From [Anoxybacillus] calidus (GTDB lineage: Bacteria; Bacillota; Bacilli; Bacillales; Anoxybacillaceae), in NCBI RefSeq assembly GCF_013760845.1, contig NZ_JACDUU010000002.1, positions 124,001 to 188,000 on the forward strand: a stretch of 64,000 nucleotides of DNA. Reading direction: 5' to 3'. A program made the translations under genes and the position numbers. The notes under the pieces are model-generated. The model had not been told where the DNA came from, did no database searches, and saw only the letters and a program-made list of their open reading frames with translations. Of the stretch, positions 58,330 to 64,000 are shown piece by piece. How positions within the stretch are numbered: the first letter of the stretch is position 1; every line of letters starts with the position of its first letter.

Positions 58330-59916
58330 ATGAATGAGAGAATGAGAGATTACATAAATAAAATATCGACTTTTTGGAACGGACGGACCAAATCGCAAAA
58401 AATGATGATGATTGGTTCGTTCCTGCTGTTTATTATCATCGTTTCAGTAGCGTCGTTTTTTGCAACGAGAACGAACTTTGTACCGCTCTATTCCAATCTT
58501 TCTCCGCAAGAAACGGGGCAAATCAAAGCTACATTAGATGAACGTGGTATAGAATCAGAGATTACCGACAATGGTACAACAATAAAAGTGCCTGAACAAG
58601 TAGTTGATACGTTAAAAGTTGAATTAGCAGCAGAAGGAATCCCGAATAGCGGCAATATCGATTATTCATTCTTTGGTGAAAATGCTGGTTTTGGCATGAC
58701 AGACAACGAGTTTAATGTGTTAAAGCTAGAAGCGATGCAAACAGAGCTTGCAAACTTAATTAAAGAGATTGACGGAATCGAAGATGCAAAAGTGATGATT
58801 AACTTGCCGCAGCCAAGTGTGTTTGTTAGTGATCAAGAAGAGGAGGCTTCCGCTTCCATTGTTTTAAAAACAAAACCAGGATACAAATTTAATGAACAGC
58901 AAATTAAATCACTTTATCACCTTGTTTCAAAGAGTGTTCCTAATCTTCCTACTGAAAATATCGTCATTATGAATCAATTTTTTGAGTATTTTGATTTGAA
59001 AAATAAAGAAAATTTTTCGACAACTACAACATTTGCTACACAACATGAAATTAAAAAGCAGATTGAACGAGATATTCAACGTCAAGTACAACAAATGCTT
59101 GGAACGATGATGGGACAAGATAAGGTGGTTGTTTCCGTCACTGCGGATATCGATTTCACTCAAGAAAATCGTAAAGAAAATCTCGTTACTCCTGTTGATG
59201 AGGAAAATAAGGAAGGAATTGCTGTCAGTGTACAGCGTATTACAGAAACGTTTTCGGGTAAAGGTGCGCAGCCAGGAGGCGTAAATGGTACTGGAGAAAA
59301 TGAAATACCAAATTACCAATCCATTAATGAAGAGGCAAATGGTGATTATGAACGAATTGAAGAAACAATCAATAATGAGGTTAATCGAATCAAGAAGGAA
59401 ATTATCGAAAGTCCGTATAAAATTCGGGATTTAGGTATTCAAGTCATGGTTGAACCGCCAAATCCAAAAAATCCGAACTCATTGCCGCAGCAAACGGTAG
59501 AGGATATCACAAAAATATTAGGTACTATTGTTCGTACTTCGATTGATAAAAAAGTTGGTGAACAATTGACAGATGAGGATATTAACAATCGGGTAGTAGT
59601 CTCTGTGCAGCCGTTTAACGGTAAGATAAAATTTGACGAGCAGAAGCCAACGATTCCGATGTGGGTATATATCGGTGGCGGAGTGCTTCTTGCGATTATT
59701 ATTGGTTTACTCATTCTTCTGTTGCGTCTCAGACGCCAGAAAGATGAAGAAGAATTCGCTGATTTCATTGAACAACCAGCTGCACCTAATATTCCTGATA
59801 TTAATGAAGAAATAGAAACAGAAGCGTCACTGCGAAGAAAGCAGCTTGAAAAACTAGCAAAAGAGAAACCAGACGAGTTTGCGAAGCTTTTAAGAACATG
59901 GTTGGCTGAAGATTAG
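58330..59916 (+). CDS. fliF: Flagellar MS-ring protein FliF
   Basis: Forms the membrane ring that scaffolds the export gate and C-ring. 528 residues. First membrane segment about 24-45, two ring-building motifs (about 50-240), a gap-rich linker (about 280-340), second membrane segment about 442-463, then the acidic FliG-binding tail ending L-L-R-T-W-L-A. GGGGGAATATT precedes the ATG. Confidence 0.96.
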   Translation: MNERMRDYINKISTFWNGRTKSQKMMMIGSFLLFIIIVSVASFFATRTNFVPLYSNLSPQETGQIKATLDERGIESEITDNGTTIKVPEQVVDTLKVELAAEGIPNSGNIDYSFFGENAGFGMTDNEFNVLKLEAMQTELANLIKEIDGIEDAKVMINLPQPSVFVSDQEEEASASIVLKTKPGYKFNEQQIKSLYHLVSKSVPNLPTENIVIMNQFFEYFDLKNKENFSTTTTFATQHEIKKQIERDIQRQVQQMLGTMMGQDKVVVSVTADIDFTQENRKENLVTPVDEENKEGIAVSVQRITETFSGKGAQPGGVNGTGENEIPNYQSINEEANGDYERIEETINNEVNRIKKEIIESPYKIRDLGIQVMVEPPNPKNPNSLPQQTVEDITKILGTIVRTSIDKKVGEQLTDEDINNRVVVSVQPFNGKIKFDEQKPTIPMWVYIGGGVLLAIIIGLLILLLRLRRQKDEEEFADFIEQPAAPNIPDINEEIETEASLRRKQLEKLAKEKPDEFAKLLRTWLAED

Positions 59917-59927
59917 GGGGGACAATT

Positions 59928-60947
59928 ATGGCAAAAAAAGATAGAAAAGGAGAACTATCCGGAAAACAAAAAGCTGCCATCCTCCTCATTTCTCTTGGAC
60001 CAGATGTGTCAGCATCTGTTTATAAGCATTTATCCGAAGAAGAAATCGAAAAGTTGACACTTGAAATTTCGAATGTTCGCCAAGTAGAAGTTCAAGAAAA
60101 AGAGGCTGTTTTAGAGGAGTTTCACCAAATTGCCTTAGCGCAAGACTATATTTCACAAGGTGGGATTGCGTACGCAAAAGAAGTATTAGAGAAAGCTCTC
60201 GGCAGTGAAAAAGCGATGAATATTATTAACCGTTTAACTTCTGCTTTAATGGTGAGACCATTTGATTTTGCGAGGAAGGCTGATCCGGCACAAATTTTAA
60301 ACTTTATTCAAAACGAACATCCACAAACGATTGCGCTTATTTTGTCATACTTGGATCCAGCGCAGGCTGGTCAAATTTTATCAGCTTTGCCTCAAGAAAT
60401 GCAGGCGGATGTTGCTCGGCGAATTGCGCTGATGGATCGAACGTCACCGGAAATTATTAGCGAGATTGAACAAATTCTTGAGAGAAAGCTTTCAACGACA
60501 GTCGTGCAAGACTATACGCAAACGGGCGGTATTGAAGCGGTGGTCGAAGTATTAAACGGTGTTGACCGAAGCACCGAGCGCACGATTCTCGACGCGCTTG
60601 AAATTCAAGACCCAGAGCTTGCAGAAGAAATTAAGAAGCGGATGTTTGTCTTTGAAGACATTGTTACGCTTGATAATCGTGCGATTCAGCGTGTTATTCG
60701 TGATGTCGATAATACAGACTTAATGCTTGCTCTTAAAGTCTCGAGCGATGAAGTCAAAGAAGTGGTGTTTAAAAACATGTCTAAACGCATGGCAGAAACC
60801 TTTAAAGAAGAGATGGAATTTATGGGACCGGTTCGTCTTCGCGATGTCGAAGAGGCACAATCCCGCATTGTTGCAGTCATTCGTCGCCTTGAGGAGGCAG
60901 GTGAAATTGTCGTAGCTCGAGGTGGAGGTGATGATATCATTGTCTAA
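59928..60947 (+). CDS. fliG: Flagellar motor switch protein FliG
   Basis: C-ring torque protein contacting MotA. 339 residues. N-domain binds FliF; middle E-H-P-Q-T-I-A-L-I motif; C-terminal charged helix with D-D-I-V-T-L-D type residues (E-D-I-V-T-L-D-N-R-A). GGGGGGACAATT precedes the ATG. Overlaps fliH by eight bases. Confidence 0.96.
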   Translation: MAKKDRKGELSGKQKAAILLISLGPDVSASVYKHLSEEEIEKLTLEISNVRQVEVQEKEAVLEEFHQIALAQDYISQGGIAYAKEVLEKALGSEKAMNIINRLTSALMVRPFDFARKADPAQILNFIQNEHPQTIALILSYLDPAQAGQILSALPQEMQADVARRIALMDRTSPEIISEIEQILERKLSTTVVQDYTQTGGIEAVVEVLNGVDRSTERTILDALEIQDPELAEEIKKRMFVFEDIVTLDNRAIQRVIRDVDNTDLMLALKVSSDEVKEVVFKNMSKRMAETFKEEMEFMGPVRLRDVEEAQSRIVAVIRRLEEAGEIVVARGGGDDIIV

Positions 60948-61713
60948 AATTATTAAAGCGCCTTTTACTAGAAACGTTGGTAATGATAAAAGGGTAATAG
61001 AAATTAGAAATTATTTTACTGCACCGAAGCAAGTGCCTGAGACAAATAACGATATACAGACACAGTTGCAAGCACAAACCATTTTGGAAAATGCAAAAGT
61101 AGAAGCAGAAACGCTAAAAAGAGAAGCCCAACTTTATTATGAGACTGTTCAGCAGCAAATAGCGCAAGAAAAAGAAAATTGGGAAGATGAAAAACAGCAA
61201 TTTGTTGAAATGGCGAGAAAAGAAGGATATGAAATCGGTTTGCAGCAAGGCTACCAAGACGGATTAGCACAGTATCATCAGCTAATTGAGCAGGCAAAAC
61301 AAATTGTAGAATCAGCCCATAACGAGTATTACCAGCAGATTGAAGCCGCCAATGAAACAATTTTTTTAATCGGTCTAAAAGTAGCTGAAAAAATATTAGA
61401 TGTACATTTAAGTGAGAATGATGAACATTTTGTCTCCCTTGTAAAACGGGCGATAAGAGAAGTTCGTGAACATTCAGAAGTAAAAATTTATGTACATCCG
61501 ACCTATTACGATGTAGTGATTAGTCAAAAAGACGAACTTAAAGAAATATTTAATCAAGAGGTTGATTTGTTTATTTATCCAGACGCGCAACTTTCTGAAC
61601 ATGGTTGCATCATTGAATCTCCGTTTGGCCGTATTGATGCAAGTATTGATATACAACTTAAGCAAATCAAAGAAAAATTGCGTGAGCGGCTTGAGCAATT
61701 AGAGGAGGCATAA
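60940..61713 (+). CDS. fliH: Flagellar assembly protein FliH
   Basis: Regulator of the FliI ATPase in the export apparatus. 257 residues; central glutamine- and glutamate-rich coiled coil (about 45-120), with a G-x3-G-type stretch (G-Y-E-I-G-L-Q-Q-G-Y-Q-D-G) and a C-terminal FliI-binding domain. Several in-frame starts exist (GTG 60922, ATG 60931, TTG 60940). GGAGGTGA at 60924-60931 best serves TTG 60940, giving M-S-K-I-I-K. Confidence 0.88.
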   Translation: MSKIIKAPFTRNVGNDKRVIEIRNYFTAPKQVPETNNDIQTQLQAQTILENAKVEAETLKREAQLYYETVQQQIAQEKENWEDEKQQFVEMARKEGYEIGLQQGYQDGLAQYHQLIEQAKQIVESAHNEYYQQIEAANETIFLIGLKVAEKILDVHLSENDEHFVSLVKRAIREVREHSEVKIYVHPTYYDVVISQKDELKEIFNQEVDLFIYPDAQLSEHGCIIESPFGRIDASIDIQLKQIKEKLRERLEQLEEA

Positions 61714-61717
61714 CCGT

Positions 61718-63031
61718 TTGAATTGGCAAACCATTTTCCATGAGATTGAAACGGTAGATTCATATAAACGATTTGGTAAAGTGACAAGGGTCATCGGACT
61801 CATGATTGAATCAAAAGGACCGGAAAGCTCAATTGGTGATGTATGTTACATTCATGTTGGCGGAAAACGAAAACAACAAATTGCCGCTGAAGTGGTCGGA
61901 TTTCGCGACGAAAATGTGCTATTAATGCCTTTTTCGACCGTTCATGATATTTCGCCTGGATGTATGGTAGAAGCAACGGGCAAACCACTGCAAGTAAAAG
62001 TCGGTGTCGAGTTAATTGGCAAAGTACTGGACTCGCTAGGAAACCCACTCGATCAAAGTAAATTGCCAAAGGGACTGACAGCGATATCGATTGAGCAGTC
62101 TCCACCGAATCCACTGGCAAGACCACCGATTAATGAGCCGATTGAAGTAGGCGTACGCATGATTGACAGCCTCCTAACCGTAGGCAAAGGTCAACGTGTT
62201 GGGATATTTGCTGGTTCAGGTGTCGGTAAAAGTACGTTAATGGGCATGATCGCTCGCAATACAAATGCTGATTTAAACGTAATAGCCTTAATTGGCGAAC
62301 GTGGCCGTGAAGTTCGAGAGTTTATTGAACGAGATCTTGGTTCGGAAGGTTTAAAACGCTCCATTGTTGTTGTCGCCACTTCCGATCAACCTGCTTTAAT
62401 GCGCATAAAAGGTGCGTATACAGCGACGGCTATTGCTGAGTATTTCCGCGACAAAGGTATGAATGTCATGCTGATGATGGACTCAGTGACCCGTGTTGCC
62501 ATGGCACAGCGGGAAGTTGGACTAGCCGTAGGCGAACCACCGACAACGAAAGGATATACTCCGTCAGTGTTTGCGATATTGCCGAAACTATTGGAGCGAA
62601 CCGGCACAAATGAGCATGGAACGATTACGGCTTTTTATACCGTTTTAGTTGACGGTGACGATATGAACGAACCCATTGCTGATACGGTTCGTGGTATTTT
62701 GGATGGCCACTTTGTATTAGAACGTGCTTTAGCAAACAAGGGACAATATCCAGCTATTAACGTACTAAAAAGCGTCAGCCGCGTCATGAATAATATCGTC
62801 ACAAAAGAGCATCGCGCTGCGGCAGAAAAACTGCGTGATCTCCTTTCCACTTATATTAATTCGGAGGACTTAATTAATATAGGGGCGTATAAAAGAGGTT
62901 CATCTCGAGAAATTGATGAAGCGATTCGCTATTATCCAAAAATTATATCGTTTTTAAAACAAGATATTCATGAGAAATTTTCCAAAGAAGAAAGTATTGA
63001 AACGCTTCTTGAACTAATGAACTCAGGGTGA
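61718..63031 (+). CDS. fliI: Flagellum-specific ATP synthase FliI
   Basis: Hexameric F1-beta-like ATPase that drives export. 437 residues. P-loop G-S-G-V-G-K-S-T near 165-172, then G-E-R-G-R-E-V and the D-S-V-T-R-V-A Walker B region. Start TTG at 61718 after AGAGGAGG at the end of fliH. Confidence 0.95.
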   Translation: MNWQTIFHEIETVDSYKRFGKVTRVIGLMIESKGPESSIGDVCYIHVGGKRKQQIAAEVVGFRDENVLLMPFSTVHDISPGCMVEATGKPLQVKVGVELIGKVLDSLGNPLDQSKLPKGLTAISIEQSPPNPLARPPINEPIEVGVRMIDSLLTVGKGQRVGIFAGSGVGKSTLMGMIARNTNADLNVIALIGERGREVREFIERDLGSEGLKRSIVVVATSDQPALMRIKGAYTATAIAEYFRDKGMNVMLMMDSVTRVAMAQREVGLAVGEPPTTKGYTPSVFAILPKLLERTGTNEHGTITAFYTVLVDGDDMNEPIADTVRGILDGHFVLERALANKGQYPAINVLKSVSRVMNNIVTKEHRAAAEKLRDLLSTYINSEDLINIGAYKRGSSREIDEAIRYYPKIISFLKQDIHEKFSKEESIETLLELMNSG

Positions 63032-63038
63032 ATAAGAA

Positions 63039-63482
63039 GTGGGTTATCAATTTAAATTCGAAAAAATTTTATTTATCAAAGAGAATGAAAAAGATAAAGC
63101 ATTAGGAGAATACAACGAGGCAGTAAAACGCTTTGAAGAAGTGGCGAAGAAATTGTACCATTTTTTGAAACAAAAAGAGGACTATGAAGAAATGCATCAA
63201 CAAAAGCTGCAAGCCGGTTTACCGATACAGGAAATCCGCTACTTTCAACAATTTATTACGAACTTAGAGAGAACAATTAGCCACTATCAGCAGCTTGTTG
63301 TTCAAGCGAGACAGCAAATGCAGCTTAAACAAATGAAGTTGGCGGAATTAAATATTGAAGTGAAAAAATACGAAAAAATGAAAGAAAAATATTTTCAAAC
63401 TTTTTTACAAAAGCTGCAAGCCGAAGAAAACAAGTTGATGGATGAAATTTCGATTCAACAATTTGTCAACCGAGGAAATTAG
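63039..63482 (+). CDS. fliJ: Flagellar export chaperone FliJ
   Basis: Helical hairpin protein that sits in the FliI ring. 147 residues, nearly all predicted coiled coil, starting Y-Q-F-K-F-E-K-I-L and with alternating K/E/L heptads. GTG start at 63039; ribosome site is weak (AATAAGAA), so coupling to fliI (seven bases upstream) is likely. Confidence 0.9.
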   Translation: MGYQFKFEKILFIKENEKDKALGEYNEAVKRFEEVAKKLYHFLKQKEDYEEMHQQKLQAGLPIQEIRYFQQFITNLERTISHYQQLVVQARQQMQLKQMKLAELNIEVKKYEKMKEKYFQTFLQKLQAEENKLMDEISIQQFVNRGN

Positions 63483-63490
63483 GTGAGACT

Positions 63491-64000
63491 ATGAAAAATG
63501 TAGAGTTAGAGAAAGATGAAGCATCAGAAAAAAGCTACAGCAAATTGCTATGGTTCTTGTTTGTCGTTTTGATTCCATTGTTATTTGCGATTACGTTAAC
63601 GCTTGTCATTATGACTGTTGCTGGCGTAAACGTATTGGATGCAGCCAAACAATACGGTGAAAAAATTCCTGGAATCTCGCAATTAATCCAAGATGAACAA
63701 AAAACTTCCGAACAAATTTTGAAAGACAGACTCATCGAACAAAGAGCAACACTCGAGGAGAAGACTCTGCAAGTTAAAAAACTTGAACAAGAATTAGAAA
63801 ATAAACAGAAAGAAATTGACTCTTTAAAAAATGAAATTGAGCGCCTGAATGCAGAAATGGAAACAAAGCAAAAATCAACTGAGGCAGAACAAGAACAAAA
63901 GCAAACGATGAAAGACATTGTAAAAATGTATGAATCGATGTCAGCCAAAAATGCTGCGCAAATTATTACGGAATTGTCAGATAACGATGCAGTAACAATT
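63491..64000 (+). CDS. ylxF: MotE/YlxF-like flagellar protein, 3'-truncated by window edge
   Basis: First 170 codons are in the window, open to the last base. ATG 63491 follows TTAGGTGAGAC. A short charged N-terminus, one membrane segment at about 21-45 (L-L-W-F-L-F-V-V-L-I-P), a long coiled coil (about 75-140), then M-Y-E-S-M-S-A-K-N-A-A and I-I-T-E-L, the start of an MgtE-N/MotE-type domain. Positional match to B. subtilis ylxF, between fliJ and fliK. Confidence 0.88.
   Translation, partial: MKNVELEKDEASEKSYSKLLWFLFVVLIPLLFAITLTLVIMTVAGVNVLDAAKQYGEKIPGISQLIQDEQKTSEQILKDRLIEQRATLEEKTLQVKKLEQELENKQKEIDSLKNEIERLNAEMETKQKSTEAEQEQKQTMKDIVKMYESMSAKNAAQIITELSDNDAVTI

Overview
The window is a contiguous piece of a Firmicutes (Bacillota) chromosome that follows the Bacillus subtilis pyr to fla/che gene order almost gene for gene. 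It is moderately AT-rich, uses strong AGGAGG-type ribosome binding sites and several TTG/GTG starts, and encodes SpoVM, RemA, FapR, CodY, PrkC/PrpC and RqcH. Together these point to an endospore-forming, motile Bacillaceae/Anoxybacillaceae member. A thermophilic genus such as Parageobacillus or Anoxybacillus is my inference, not something the sequence proves.

Layout. 1-2152: end of the pyrimidine operon (pyrD partial, pyrF, pyrE) with its terminator. 2153-4242: an accessory island with a secreted alpha/beta-hydrolase (lipase/esterase type), where B. subtilis has sulfate-assimilation genes. 4243-5958: rqcH on the minus strand. 6167-20052: a long plus-strand run: yloC, remA, gmk, rpoZ, coaBC, priA, def, fmt, rsmB, rlmN, prpC, prkC, rsgA, rpe. 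20245-25400: thiN, the 26-codon spoVM, rpmB (minus), yloU, fakA, sdaAB/sdaAA. 25387-31136: recG and the lipid-synthesis block fapR, plsX, fabD, fabG, acpP. 31298-41639: rnc, smc, ftsY, ylxM, ffh, rpsP, khpA, ylqD, rimM, trmD, rplS. 41810-49413: lepB, rbgA, rnhB, ylqG/ylqH, sucCD, dprA. 49518-56729: topA, trmFO, xerC, hslV, hslU, codY. 57083-64000: the start of the fla/che operon (flgB, flgC, fliE, fliF, fliG, fliH, fliI, fliJ, motE-like partial).

How the genes work together. Most are housekeeping genes grouped by process: nucleotide supply, translation start and end (def, fmt, rsmB, rlmN), Ser/Thr phospho-signalling around ribosome assembly (prpC, prkC, rsgA), phospholipid synthesis under FapR, the SRP pathway (ftsY, ylxM, ffh), ribosomal proteins and ribosome/tRNA maturation (rpsP, rimM, trmD, rplS, rbgA), the TCA step sucCD, and the CodY regulon leading into flagellar assembly.

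Non-coding highlights. A family of about 80-130 bp nested-palindrome repeats sits in six gaps, always in the direction of transcription and usually ending in a T-run (4078, 20063, 36807, 39390, 43251, 56751). A different long hairpin lies between spoVM and rpmB. A FapR operator and its promoter overlap the recG terminator. An L19-type leader precedes rplS, and a 15-bp perfect stem precedes xerC. I found no transposase gene, CRISPR array, rRNA or tRNA.
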